This document shows positions 8,553 through 17,114 of a DNA stretch of 64,000 nucleotides, one piece after another. Position numbers and translations under genes: made by a program. Under the pieces are notes generated by a model. It saw nothing but the letters and a program-made list of their open reading frames with translations, was not told the origin of the DNA and did not search any database. Origin of the DNA: Gammaproteobacteria bacterium (GTDB lineage Bacteria > Pseudomonadota > Gammaproteobacteria > Pseudomonadales > Azotimanducaceae); NCBI GenBank assembly GCA_026706385.1, contig JAPOYV010000035.1, positions 1 to 64,000 on the forward strand, in the 5' to 3' direction. Each line of letters opens with the position of its first letter. Positions within the stretch are counted from its first letter, which is position 1.

Positions 8553-11390
8553 TCAGCCGTCCTGCGGGGAGGGCACCCCGGGTCCGCGCGACGGCGGCGC
8601 GGGACTGTCGGCCCCCCGGGCGTGGTGCGGTATGCCGAGCGAGCGGGCGCGCGCGACGGCTTCCCGGCGGTTCCGTACGCCGAGCTTCCTGAGGATCTTG
8701 CCGACGTGGTAGCGCACACCGTGGCGGGATATGCCGAGAGCGTCCGCGATGTGGTCGTCGCGGTAGTCGAGCAGGTCGAGGACTTCCACTTCGCGACCGG
8801 TCAGGCCGTAGTGCGCGGCTGCGTCCAACGCGTCCGCGGACGCGAGTAGGAGTTCGGCGACCTCTCCGCGGCCGGGGTCGGCGGCGGCGCATTGCCGGAG
8901 CAGCGCGGTCGCGAGGTCGCCTTCCCGCAACAAGGGGCGCGCGTAGTCAGTCTCGGCGAACAGGTCGAGGAACGCGCCGAGTTGGGCAAGCGCCCCGTCC
9001 CGCGAGCCGGCCCGGTCCTCGAGTTTCATGCGCAGCACCAGGACGCGCATCTCGGTCCGGCGCAACCTGTGCGAGGCGGCGACGCCGAGCACGGCGCGGC
9101 TGAAGCACCGGCCGTCCCGGAAGCGGCGCTGGACGGTCAGCAGGCGCAGCCGCGCGCAGGAGACGGATTCGAGCTCACGCCAGCTCTGTGCGTCGAGATC
9201 CAGGCAGCCGGCATCCGTGTCGGGGAGCGCGGCGGCCCGCCAGGCGCGCTCGGCCTGACCGGCGCGGCCGGCGTCGGCGAGCAGCGACACCCGCTGCGCG
9301 CCGAGGTGGCGCACCACGGACGGGAGGCCGGTCTGCCGGGCCTCCACGGCCATGGCGGTCGCCGCCGCAACCGCGGCGTCGACGCCCTCCGCCGCCAGCG
9401 TCTGCTCGACCGCGAGGTCGCACACGGCCAAGTACGTGGCGAGCGAGCTGCCGGCGCGGATGCCGTCCCGGGGCCCGGCCCGGTGCGCCGGGGCGTGGTT
9501 CCTCTCGAGCCGCAGTTCGCGGGCGAGGACGTCGGATGCCTGCATCAGCCTGGGCGCGTGGACGAGACTGCCCTGCGCGAGCCGCTGGGCGCTGCGGTAG
9601 CGCGCCGTGGCGTCGTCGACGCGGCCCTGGGCCATGGCGGCCAGGCCGAGCTCGATCTCGACAGCCGGGACCAGGAACGGCGCGTGGACGGCCCGCAGGC
9701 CGCGCAGCCGGCGTGCGTGATCGGCGGCGGCGTCGAAGTCGGCGCGGATTCCGGCGTGCACGCACAGGAGGAAGTCGACGCCGATGCCGACCACGGAGTC
9801 GGTGGACGGTAGGGCGGCGAGCGCCGGCCCGTTCGCGAGCAGGTGGCGGGTCTCGGCCGTGTGCGCGGACTCCGCGCCGAAGTGGGCGACGACGGCGCGC
9901 GCCAGCCAGCGGTCGAGGTAGACGTCGGCGGCCTCGGGCGGGGATTCAGCCGGCGCGCTCGCGGGCAGCGGTGGCATGGTGGCCAGCACGCGTCGCGCGT
10001 CGTGCAGGCGACCGCACGAGGCGAGCGCCGCGCCGCGCGCGGCGACGAGCCGCGGATCGTTCCCGTCCCCGTCGCCGAGCAGGCGTGTCGCGGCGACGAG
10101 CTGGTCGAATCCCTGGTGCAGGCACAGCCGCACCCCGCCGGCCTCGACGAGGATGCGCTCGGGCAGCCGCGGGTCCTCCGCCTCCGCGGCGTGCCGCATG
10201 GCCTCCACGGGGCGTCCGCGGGCGTGCAGGGCCTGCGCGATGCGCCCGTGCACCGACCGGAAGCGGGCGGGGGAGTCGCGGCGCAGCCGCCGGGCGCAGT
10301 GGTCGCGGATCAGCGGATGGAGGGCGCGGACGCCGGACCCGTCCTCGCCGACCGGTCCGAGCAGACCGTCCAAGGCGCGGATGGACTCCAAGCGCTCTGC
10401 GCCGCCCTGGACGCCGAGGACGACGTCGAGGAGGGCCGGATCGAACCAGTCGAAAAGGCCGAGGTCGAGCACGAAGGCGCCGTCCTCGCCCGAGAAGCTG
10501 TGCCACAGGCGGGACCCCACCCAGTTCCCGACCAGGTCGGAGAGCACGCGCGAGCGCTCCGTCCCTCCGGTGTCGTTGCGCCGGATCTGCAGGGCGATCG
10601 GCCAGCCCTGGGAAGCCGAGGCGATGCTCTCGAGTTCGGCCGGAGACAGCGTCCGGTCGAAGAAGAGCGCCATGTCGTCGCGGGTGAAGCGCAGGTCCGC
10701 AGCGGAGACGACGGCGATGTCCGCGGCGAGGCCCGGTGCGGCGAGGTCGACCCCGGAGGGCAGTTCGCGCCCGGCGATGGCGACGTGGAGGTTGCCGGGC
10801 GCCAGCCGGAGGAACTCGCTGAGCACGGCCGCAGCCGACGGGTCGGCGAGCCGCTCGGCCTCGTCCAGGGCCAGCACGAACGGTCCATCGAGTCCGGCCA
10901 GCGCGCTGCCGAGCAGGCCGATGTGCGTGTAGGCCGCGTCGTGCCGCGGACCGTCGGACCGCAGCGGCCCGAGGACGTCCAGACCCGCTTCCTGGAAGGC
11001 GTGCGCGAGGTGCACCCCGAGGGTCTCCGCGTCGTCCTCGGCGAGGGTGAGCCACGCGACCGGCACGCCGCTCTCCCGCGCGTCGTGGCAGGACTCCACC
11101 AGGACGGTCGTCTTGCCGAATCCGCCGGGCGCGACGAGAAGCGTCAGGCGGTGACCTGTCGGTGCACACCGCTCGGCCAGGGCGGCGCGCCGGAGGTACC
11201 CGGGCGACCGGTCCGGCAGGGCGACGCGGTGGTGCAGGAGCCAAGGCGGCAAGCCCCCGGCGTCGGGGGCCTTGTCCGTCTGCCGGTCCACGGCGGTGCC
11301 GGGTTCTCCTTGCCCGGCATGCCGGGACGGATTTCCCCGGGACTGCCGTCCGCGTGCCATCGAGTCACCCGATCCAATGACCTGGGACAT
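8553..11390 (-). CDS. Large ATP-binding LuxR-family regulator (MalT/LAL type)
   Basis: A 945-residue STAND-type transcription factor. A P-loop LLVAPGGFGKTTVLVESC lies near residue 88, with a Walker B-like segment FVLALDEAERLADP near 173. A long helical middle region rich in Ala/Leu/Arg resembles the TPR-like sensor arm of MalT-type activators. The C-terminus holds a LuxR helix-turn-helix: LTGREVEVLDLLDYRDDHIA, then ISRHGVRYHVGKILRKLGV. Such proteins bind an inducer, oligomerise with ATP and activate sigma70 promoters. It lies at the edge of the T6SS locus and could control it, but that is inference from position only. A second start 30 bases inside (MARGRQSRG) is possible. Its start region overlaps the end of a broken small gene upstream. 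Confidence 0.88.
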   Translation of the reverse strand: MSQVIGSGDSMARGRQSRGNPSRHAGQGEPGTAVDRQTDKAPDAGGLPPWLLHHRVALPDRSPGYLRRAALAERCAPTGHRLTLLVAPGGFGKTTVLVESCHDARESGVPVAWLTLAEDDAETLGVHLAHAFQEAGLDVLGPLRSDGPRHDAAYTHIGLLGSALAGLDGPFVLALDEAERLADPSAAAVLSEFLRLAPGNLHVAIAGRELPSGVDLAAPGLAADIAVVSAADLRFTRDDMALFFDRTLSPAELESIASASQGWPIALQIRRNDTGGTERSRVLSDLVGNWVGSRLWHSFSGEDGAFVLDLGLFDWFDPALLDVVLGVQGGAERLESIRALDGLLGPVGEDGSGVRALHPLIRDHCARRLRRDSPARFRSVHGRIAQALHARGRPVEAMRHAAEAEDPRLPERILVEAGGVRLCLHQGFDQLVAATRLLGDGDGNDPRLVAARGAALASCGRLHDARRVLATMPPLPASAPAESPPEAADVYLDRWLARAVVAHFGAESAHTAETRHLLANGPALAALPSTDSVVGIGVDFLLCVHAGIRADFDAAADHARRLRGLRAVHAPFLVPAVEIELGLAAMAQGRVDDATARYRSAQRLAQGSLVHAPRLMQASDVLARELRLERNHAPAHRAGPRDGIRAGSSLATYLAVCDLAVEQTLAAEGVDAAVAAATAMAVEARQTGLPSVVRHLGAQRVSLLADAGRAGQAERAWRAAALPDTDAGCLDLDAQSWRELESVSCARLRLLTVQRRFRDGRCFSRAVLGVAASHRLRRTEMRVLVLRMKLEDRAGSRDGALAQLGAFLDLFAETDYARPLLREGDLATALLRQCAAADPGRGEVAELLLASADALDAAAHYGLTGREVEVLDLLDYRDDHIADALGISRHGVRYHVGKILRKLGVRNRREAVARARSLGIPHHARGADSPAPPSRGPGVPSPQDG

Positions 11391-11693
11391 GCAACCCGCT
11401 GGAAGCCCGCCTTCTCAAGCCCTCCATTGACTGCTTGAGGTCGTCAACAGTCTCCGCGGTGATGGCCGCTCCTCCGCTGTGCCCGTTGTAGATGACGTTC
11501 ATCCTACCATTGCCTTCGGCGCTGACCTGCCACGTTCCACCGGGCGAGCCAGCTTCCCCATCTCCTCTTGAAAGTGAGCGCGCATCGCTTCACGCCGCCT
11601 GTCCAAGTCGGCCGGGTCGTCCGCCGAGCTTGTCGATAACGAAGCCAGCGGGAACGCCAGCACAGCTGCTGCCTTTGCCAGGCCCAAGGTCAT
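11365..11693 (-). pseudogene. Small exported protein, frameshifted
   Basis: The ATG at 11693 follows AAGGAGACGGGAGA, a strong ribosome site, and starts a signal-peptide-like MTLGLAKAAAVLAFPLASL. A charged stretch ending QEEMG follows. The frame then stops at 11499, but a shift near 11540-11550 opens a continuation, SPGGTWQVSAEGNGRMNVIY then NGHSGGAAITAETVDDLKQS, which ends at 11365. Both halves look like real protein of one gene of about 108 residues. It lies directly upstream of the regulator gene, overlapping its start, and would have been co-transcribed with it. The family is not recognised. Confidence 0.5.
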
Positions 11694-12245
11694 TCTCCCG
11701 TCTCCTTCTGCGGTTGCCTTTGTTCACGTTCGACATCCAACGTCGACATTGTGTGGTCGTCTACCCTAGCCCCGCCTCAGATCGCCTCCCCGCCCAGCAC
11801 CTCCTGCCGAGGATCCTGGTCTCGTTCTCGTGCGTAACCTCGATGTCGGGCCACCCGGCGTTCGCCGCCTGCGGCGCGCGCCGACCGTCCTCCACGACCA
11901 GCGGGCGCACCAGCGTTCCGGCGTCCGGGCCGCCGTCGCCGCGCACGACGTTCCGCGACCGTCGAACAGCCAAATCCTCTACCGGACCGGCCTCGCCGCG
12001 CCCATGCGCTCGCGCCGGCCGCGAGTGGCACCATCGCCTCGACATGGACGCTCCTTCCACCCGCTCAAGCCAAACCGCATGCCCGGTCCCGGAATGGCTT
12101 CCGGTTCGCGCACGCTTCGAACTATAGGAAACCTGCGGCCCCATCCGCGTCCCCAAAACTAGGGTCGTTCGCGGTCTCCCCGACCGTCGGGGGCGCCTCC
12201 ACCGCGACCGCGCGCCAACATCCCGGGCTGCCGTCAACCACGGCG
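11694..12245. other. No gene recognised
   Basis: GC-rich sequence with an open minus-strand frame around 11761-12034 whose residues (for example PDIEVTHENETRILGRR) hint at a broken coding fragment. No start, ribosome site or recognisable domain supports a gene. This segment presumably contains the promoter for the minus-strand small gene and regulator, but no convincing -35/-10 pair was found. Confidence 0.35.
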
Positions 12246-12253
12246 TGTCAAGC

Positions 12254-12297
12254 GACATCGAAAAATTGACCCGGTGGCGACACTGAAAACCGACCCC
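12254..12297 (-). repeat. IS21-type terminal repeats
   Basis: Two imperfect direct repeats follow each other: GACATCGAAAAATTGACCC (12254-12272) and GACACTGAAAACCGACCCC (12279-12297). IS21-family elements carry multiple such transposase-binding repeats just inside a TG-starting end, and an istB remnant of the right orientation lies about 110 bases further in. This marks the outer end of the decayed element, close to 12246. Confidence 0.6.
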
Positions 12298-12404
12298 CCT
12301 GCGGGTCGTGTCGTTGACGGGTAGTACGTGGGTCGGCGTCGGCGCGTGGCACGGCGCTGGCGGGGTGGGCAACCCACGTCCGCCTCGGCCCGTGGACCCG
12401 CCGG

Positions 12405-12630
12405 TCATGCCGACACCTGCGCGATCGGCGTCGCGGCCGCCGCGGGCACGTTGAGCACGCCGGCGCGGCGCTTCTCGCGCAGCCGGTAGCTCTCGCCGGT
12501 GTCGTCAGCACGTGGCTGTGGTGCAGCAGCCGGTCGAGGATCGCGGTGGCCACCACGGCGTCGCCGAACACCTCGCCCCACTCGCCCACCGAGCGGTTCG
12601 ACGTCACCATGATGCTGCCGCCCTCATTAG
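12405..12630 (-). pseudogene. istB: IS21-family helper ATPase IstB, C-terminal remnant
   Basis: The minus strand reads VTSNRSVGEWGEVFGDAVVA, then TAILDRLLHHSHVL, the highly conserved sensor and C-terminal region of IstB. After HSHVLT a one-base shift near 12505 is needed to continue SYRLREKRRAGVLNV and end at 12405. IstB is the AAA+ target-selection partner of the IS21 transposase. Walker motifs and the istA transposase are missing from the window, so only the 3' end of the element survives. Confidence 0.82.
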
Positions 12631-12991
12631 CGCCGCGACACCAGCTGGAGGAACAGGTGCGCCGCGTGGCGCTCGAGCGGGGCGGGCGCGAGACTTGGGT
12701 TCGGGCTTCCCTACGCTAGAGGTGGTTGGCGTCGTCGGAAGGTTTGGACCTCAGATTGCTCTCAGGGCCTGGAGGATCCTATGCGGCCCGATGCACGTCG
12801 CACGCCCGCGCCATCGGCGAGACTAGCGGTAAATTAATAGGTAATGTCCAAGAAGTTTGTAGTGCATGCACGACACACGGTCGGTTGACGGAAGGGGCAC
12901 GAAGAGCGTCGGAAGCCGCAGTACCAAGCGTTCAGCCAGGCAAGAACCGGGAGAAGTGCCAGCTTGTCTTCGTGGCACAGCCGACGGTCGG
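12631..12991. other. Stretch without a gene between the IS21 remnant and the T6SS locus
   Basis: The left part is GC-rich and featureless. Around 12830-12860 there is a short AT-rich patch followed by the 19-bp palindromic element at 12857-12875. No open frame has convincing start signals. Confidence 0.4.
12857..12875 (+). repeat. 19-bp palindromic element, copy B
   Basis: TTGTAGTGCATGCACGACA is the exact reverse complement of TGTCGTGCATGCACTACAA at 51467-51485. The core GTGCATGCAC is a perfect 10-bp palindrome. The two copies lie on opposite sides of the whole T6SS locus, about 38.6 kb apart and in opposite orientation. It sits about 120 bases beyond the stop of the IS607-like gene. Confidence 0.7.
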
Positions 12992-13600
12992 TCAGGGAGC
13001 GTATTCCAGTGCGCGCCGCGCCGCTGCGGCGCCGTTCTTGGGGCCGTGCAGCAATTTGCACTGATGGATGATGGCGAAGCGCAGGTCGTCGGTGCGGGTC
13101 CGCCGACCGTCCCGAACTGCCGCGGTGATGGTCCGGCCCTGGGGGGCGAGAGCCGCGACGAGCAGCTGGAACAGGCCCTCGCCGACCACGGTCGGGCTCG
13201 CCACCGCGATCTCCGTGATGCGTTGGTCGGCCAGCAGCTGCGCCAGCTTCGGCATGTTGTCGGTGAGGGGGGCGGCTATCTCCTTGATCACGATGTAAGC
13301 GCGCTGTCGTCGGCCTGCGGACCACTCGGAGAGCGTGGCGATCTGCTCGTTGATGACGATCGCCTGGTCGGGACTCGGCGTGGCGCGCGTGTAGAACGCC
13401 ATCCGGTCCGTGCGCGTATCCGGCAGAAGGACGTACCAGCGGCCGGTGGGCGAGCGCTCGGTCGGCACGGGTAGGATGCCGCGCTGCAGCATGCGGTAGG
13501 CCGTGATCCTGGCGATGCCCCGGGCGCGTGCCCAATCCGCGAGGCGCACGCGTCTGAGGCCATCGGCTTGGAGATCGGGCTGCGATGATCCGGCATCCAT
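12992..13600 (-). CDS. IS607 TnpA-like serine recombinase homologue with degenerate active site
   Basis: A 202-residue protein with IS607 transposase architecture. An N-terminal MerR-like helix-turn-helix (RLADWARARGIARITAYRML, with GRWYVLLPD as the wing) is followed by a resolvase-type domain (RMAFYTRATPSPDQ, IVIKEIAAPLTDNMPKLAQL, ITEIAVASPTVVGEGLFQ, LRFAIIHQCKLLHG). In active enzymes YARVSS supplies the nucleophilic serine and DRLTRFG supplies arginines. Here the first is YTRAT (Ser to Thr) and the second is SPTVVGE, so catalysis is probably lost while the DNA-binding part is intact. No tnpB accompanies it. It follows tssG by 83 bases on the same strand, so it may be the last gene of the tssEFG operon and act as a DNA-binding regulator. 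Confidence 0.65.
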   Translation of the reverse strand: MDAGSSQPDLQADGLRRVRLADWARARGIARITAYRMLQRGILPVPTERSPTGRWYVLLPDTRTDRMAFYTRATPSPDQAIVINEQIATLSEWSAGRRQRAYIVIKEIAAPLTDNMPKLAQLLADQRITEIAVASPTVVGEGLFQLLVAALAPQGRTITAAVRDGRRTRTDDLRFAIIHQCKLLHGPKNGAAAARRALEYAP

Positions 13601-13683
13601 CGGCGATCACTCCATGGTTGAAAGCGGGCTAGCCACCGGCTGCACGATACCACCGAGTCCGTATGGCCTCTGGCGCGGGGCGC

Positions 13684-14718
13684 TCATCCGATCGGCAGCC
13701 GAACGGGCTCGCTGCTGCGCCCGAGGACGGCGAGGCCACCGAAGGCCGTCGCGCCGTCGAGCGCGGCCCGCGGCGCATTGTCCGGATCCAGCCAGAGATA
13801 GACCCGGGCTTCCGGGGACGGCCCACCGATGTACGACTCTGCGAGCAGATGCAGGGACCGGCGGCGGCGGGGGCCGTGCGCCCATACGAGGGCCGCGGGG
13901 TCGCCGCCGCCACGGATGTGGATCGCGATGCCGGCGCTCGGCAGCTCGCAGCTCGACCCGAGCATCCTTCCGAATGCCAGACCGACGCGGGCCGGTCGCG
14001 CGACGGACACGGTCCCGCCCGCGAACTCCTCCACGTCCGTGGTCAACCCGGTGAAGGCGCGGAACAGGGCCCGGAGTCCGGACGCGGACGCGGTTCCCAG
14101 GAAGGCGCCCGAAAACGCCAGCGCGCCGGACGGCTGGTCGTCGCCGGGCGCTCTCAGCTCGCCGCCGGCCGCGGCGGTCAGCGGGGCGGAGCGACCGACC
14201 AGGTCGGCCGCCAGCGTGAGCATCTCCATGTGGTCGCCGGCCATGAGCGCGTACGCCGGGCTGTTCCGGAGCTGGGCGTCCTCGAGCAGGTGCATGAAGC
14301 GGTCGCCGGGACCGTCCAGCCAGGCCGCCAGAGCGCCGCCGCCGAGATAGTCGGTGACGACGCGGGCGATGTCGGCCGCGGGCAGCGCCGATCCGGATGC
14401 GGCGAGCCCGGGCGCGTTGAGCACGAGGTCGAAGTGCTCCGCGCGGAGTTGGATGTCGTGCACCTCGGAGCCCGCGAAGCCGAGGGACGGTCGCGATCGG
14501 AAGACGAGGCGGGGCGTGGCCGAGCGCATGCGACGCTGCAGCCAGCGCAGGACGGCGACCGCGGGCCAGATCCGCCAGCGCCCGGGATTCAGGACCAGGT
14601 CCTGCACCAGCGGGTGCCCCACGGGATCGGCCGCGTCCCGCGTCTCGACGACCTCGGCCGCGTCACGCGTCTCGTCGACCTCGGCCGCGTCGGCCGACCT
14701 GGTCTGCTCAGGCGGCAA
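13684..14718 (-). CDS. tssG: T6SS baseplate protein TssG
   Basis: A 344-residue TssG (ImpH/VasB family). The match includes RWRIWPAVAVLRWLQRRM, the RSRPSLGFAGSEVHDIQL segment, and the C-terminal RRSLHLLAESYIGGPSPEAR. TssG forms the baseplate wedge with TssF2, TssE and TssK in the cytoplasm. The proposed start is a TTG that overlaps the end of tssF by 11 bases; the first ~30 residues are repetitive (AAEVDETRDAAEVVETRDAA) and a later start cannot be excluded. It is the third gene of the minus-strand group tssE-tssF-tssG. Confidence 0.88.
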   Translation of the reverse strand: MPPEQTRSADAAEVDETRDAAEVVETRDAADPVGHPLVQDLVLNPGRWRIWPAVAVLRWLQRRMRSATPRLVFRSRPSLGFAGSEVHDIQLRAEHFDLVLNAPGLAASGSALPAADIARVVTDYLGGGALAAWLDGPGDRFMHLLEDAQLRNSPAYALMAGDHMEMLTLAADLVGRSAPLTAAAGGELRAPGDDQPSGALAFSGAFLGTASASGLRALFRAFTGLTTDVEEFAGGTVSVARPARVGLAFGRMLGSSCELPSAGIAIHIRGGGDPAALVWAHGPRRRRSLHLLAESYIGGPSPEARVYLWLDPDNAPRAALDGATAFGGLAVLGRSSEPVRLPIG

Positions 14719-16333
14719 CGACGGCGACCTCTTCGACCCGGTTGAGGCCGCGTTGGCTGTCGAACAGCTCCGCGAGAACCCGCCGGAGCGTGGCGCGGCT
14801 GGTGGTGCGGGACCGGAGCGCGTCGAACGCGACGTACGCGCGCAGCGCAGGCTGCGCGAAACCGTTGCGCTGGGTCGCGAACGGGCGCAGCTCCACGCGC
14901 CCTAGGGCGTCGATCCACGGGGCCTCGTCGCCGCCGGGGAACTGCCGAAGATAGTGCCGCAGCGAACCGCGGCGGTCGGTCGCCGCAAGATGGCCGAGCG
15001 AGCTCTGCATGTGCGCGATCAGCGCGCGCATCGCCCGGGACTGCGCCAATGCCGGGCGGTACGCCGTCGGCACGCTGGCCAGCGCCGAACGCCAGTCGCC
15101 CATGCCGTCGACCGGGTACAGGGGTTCGCCTGCGCGGGCCCGCTGCGGCAGTTCGCCGTTGCTGGCCAGCACGCGCGGCGAGACGAGGTGGGTGTGCTGG
15201 CCGAGCATCCGGTAGTCCAGACCCTGAAAGTACAGGTTGACCTCGCCGCCCGCCCGCGAGACCGACCGCCGCGTGCCCCATCGAATGGCCGTGTCGAGGA
15301 TGTCGCCGGCTGCCAGGATGGGGTCGAGGCGGACCGGCTGTCCTCCCTCCGGCCCGTACAGACTCACTTCCTCGACCGAGTGGCACTCGACGATGCGGTA
15401 GCGCTGCGCATCCACGCGAACGGGGTACTCGAGCTGCCTGCCGCTGATGTCGAACGGGGTCGCCGTAGTCGCCCAGAGATTGACCGCCGGCACGCGGTTC
15501 ACCGTGATCAGGTCGCGTGGCAGGTCGCGGGCCAGGTTGATCGGACGGGAGAACAGGAAGCGCACCTCCGTGCCGTTCTGGAACCGCGCGCCGGTCAGCG
15601 AGGCGAAGCGGAACTTTTCCGGGAACACCATGAACTCGGTGACGATCCGATGCGCCTGGTGCACCGCGCGACGTCGCGGCAGGGCGGCCTCGTCGGTGGC
15701 GAACCCGCGCATGCGCAACTGCCCCGGCGCAAGGAACTCCGAGCCCCCGTTGCGCGGCTGCACGACTTCGATCAGGGCCAGGTCCTCGGCGAAGGCGTCG
15801 AGCATCGTGGCCGCGTTGAGGGCGTTGTTGCCGACGTAGAGCGTGAGCGTCGTCGGCGGCTTGCCGGTCAGCCTGAGCGATACGATGTCGGCGTAGCCGC
15901 CTTGCGCGCCGAGGCGCCGCGCATCGACCGAGAACGGCGCGGCCGTGACGCTCATGGTCGTCGCGAAGCACACCAGCGCGTGGCCCCCGAACTGGTGGTC
16001 GAAGCGCGTCCCCCGGGCGATCTGCTGGGCCTCCGATCCGTTCCTCAGTTCGACCACCGCCATCGACGGGACCGGTTCGAGCAGCGTCGGTGCGAGCATG
16101 GAGAGCAGCGCCGTAGGCAACTCGGTCGACTGGTCCTCGAGGAGCATCCTCAGCCGCGCCGCCAGGAAGGCGGCGCTCTCGACGAGGCGCTCGACATGGG
16201 GGTCGCGCGACCGGCGGGGGCCGATGTCGAGCCGGGCGGCGACGTCCGGGAAGGCCTCCGCCAGTTCCCGTCCGTGGACGCGGAGCGCCTCGAGCTCGGC
16301 GACGTAGGCGTTCAGGAGCTTGGCGTCGATCAC
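14708..16333 (-). CDS. tssF: T6SS baseplate protein TssF
   Basis: A 541-residue TssF (ImpG/VasA family, usually about 580). The N-terminus, VIDAKLLNAYVAELEALRVH, followed by LAEAFPDVAARLD, is diagnostic. Other family segments are ESAAFLAARLRMLLEDQSTE, ELPTALLSMLAPTLLEPVPS and the C-terminal LAELFDSQRGLNRVEEVAVV. The GTG at 16333 is chosen because it overlaps the tssE stop by four bases (GTGA) and matches the family start; the frame is open far upstream without meaning. TssF makes two copies per baseplate wedge and contacts the VgrG spike. Confidence 0.92.
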   Translation of the reverse strand: MIDAKLLNAYVAELEALRVHGRELAEAFPDVAARLDIGPRRSRDPHVERLVESAAFLAARLRMLLEDQSTELPTALLSMLAPTLLEPVPSMAVVELRNGSEAQQIARGTRFDHQFGGHALVCFATTMSVTAAPFSVDARRLGAQGGYADIVSLRLTGKPPTTLTLYVGNNALNAATMLDAFAEDLALIEVVQPRNGGSEFLAPGQLRMRGFATDEAALPRRRAVHQAHRIVTEFMVFPEKFRFASLTGARFQNGTEVRFLFSRPINLARDLPRDLITVNRVPAVNLWATTATPFDISGRQLEYPVRVDAQRYRIVECHSVEEVSLYGPEGGQPVRLDPILAAGDILDTAIRWGTRRSVSRAGGEVNLYFQGLDYRMLGQHTHLVSPRVLASNGELPQRARAGEPLYPVDGMGDWRSALASVPTAYRPALAQSRAMRALIAHMQSSLGHLAATDRRGSLRHYLRQFPGGDEAPWIDALGRVELRPFATQRNGFAQPALRAYVAFDALRSRTTSRATLRRVLAELFDSQRGLNRVEEVAVVAA

Positions 16334-16746
16334 AGGCCCGGCGCGCTCTGGAACTCGTTGTGGACGGTGACGACGTCCACCCTGGCGCCGAGGCCCCCGC
16401 CGACGTAGGGCGAGAGGATGCGCAAGTGGATCGTCGACGAGTCGTCGGCCAACGTGGCCTCGATCGTGAAGGCGAAGTCGCTGGTCGTCTCGACGGGAGT
16501 CACCCTGACGCCTTCCAGGCGCGGCTGAAAGCGGTGGATCGCGTCGGCGATGCACTCGGCGACGTACTGCCGGTCGCCCGGCGAGCGGGCCACCAGATTG
16601 AGCGTGGACGGCAAGCCCCAGGACAGGACGCCGAGGTCGCGCCGCGCGTACGCCTGGCGTCCGCTCAGCATGTCCGCGAGCTCCGCCGCGATGCCCGCGG
16701 GCCCCGCCTCTTCGGATCCGAATCGGTCTAGGAGGTTGGCGTACAT
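16330..16746 (-). CDS. tssE: T6SS baseplate protein TssE (gp25-like)
   Basis: A 138-residue gp25-like protein. It reads MYANLLDRFGSEEAG, then YARRDLGVLSWGLPSTLNLV, VAECIADAIHRFQPRLEGVR and the C-terminal domain ending in EFQSAPGL. TssE initiates sheath polymerisation from the baseplate, contacting TssB/TssC. The ATG at 16746 is preferred because family members begin close to it and GAGG lies 11 bases upstream; an in-frame TTG at 16881 would add 45 atypical residues. The next gene, tssF, overlaps by four bases. It is transcribed divergently from tssC1. Confidence 0.85.
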   Translation of the reverse strand: MYANLLDRFGSEEAGPAGIAAELADMLSGRQAYARRDLGVLSWGLPSTLNLVARSPGDRQYVAECIADAIHRFQPRLEGVRVTPVETTSDFAFTIEATLADDSSTIHLRILSPYVGGGLGARVDVVTVHNEFQSAPGL

Positions 16747-17114
16747 GGCGGCGGTCCTCGCGGCAGGCAGGCGGCCAATCTGCCGGTACTGGCGCTCGAT
16801 TGCAACACGGCGCGGACGGGGTGCGCCATCGCGACGGCCCGGGAGATCCGCCTGCTCCGCGCGGCCCGGGGCGCGCTGCAATCCGGCTGTTGTCTCGCTG
16901 TCGAATCGGAACTATGCTGCGGCCGCAAGGGTCGAGGAGCCGGTCGCCACCTCGGATTCCGCGTCCGACGCGGGACCGCGAGGGCGGCGAAGGGCGTCGC
17001 CGCGCGCGGCCCGCGGCCATCCGACAGGATTCGCGCTGGTCGGCCGCGTGACGGACCGCAAGCGACCCGTTCTTGCGTGCGATTTGCACCTAGGGTGGCG
17101 ACAGGGAAGCGACG
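16747..17114. other. Divergent control region between tssE and tssC1
   Basis: 368 bases separate the start of the minus-strand tssEFG group from the plus-strand tssC1 group. It should hold promoters for both. A plausible plus-strand promoter (16890-16918) is entered separately. Apart from an extended in-frame reading of tssE there is no supported gene. Confidence 0.5.
16890..16918 (+). promoter_or_regulatory. Putative sigma70-type promoter for tssC1 group
   Basis: TTGTCT, a 17-base spacer and TATGCT. The same pattern (TTGTGT, 17 bases, TATGCT) occurs upstream of tssB at 30679. Both precede the sheath genes of the same secretion system with long leaders (about 190 and 30 bases to the start codon). 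The spacing is ideal, but the -35 box is only partly consensus. Confidence 0.4.

Noticed and set aside
8553-11390. Plus-strand frames of 500 codons opposite the LuxR-type gene
   Set aside because: The minus strand encodes a P-loop and LuxR helix-turn-helix; the plus frames lack motifs and are antisense by-products of high GC.
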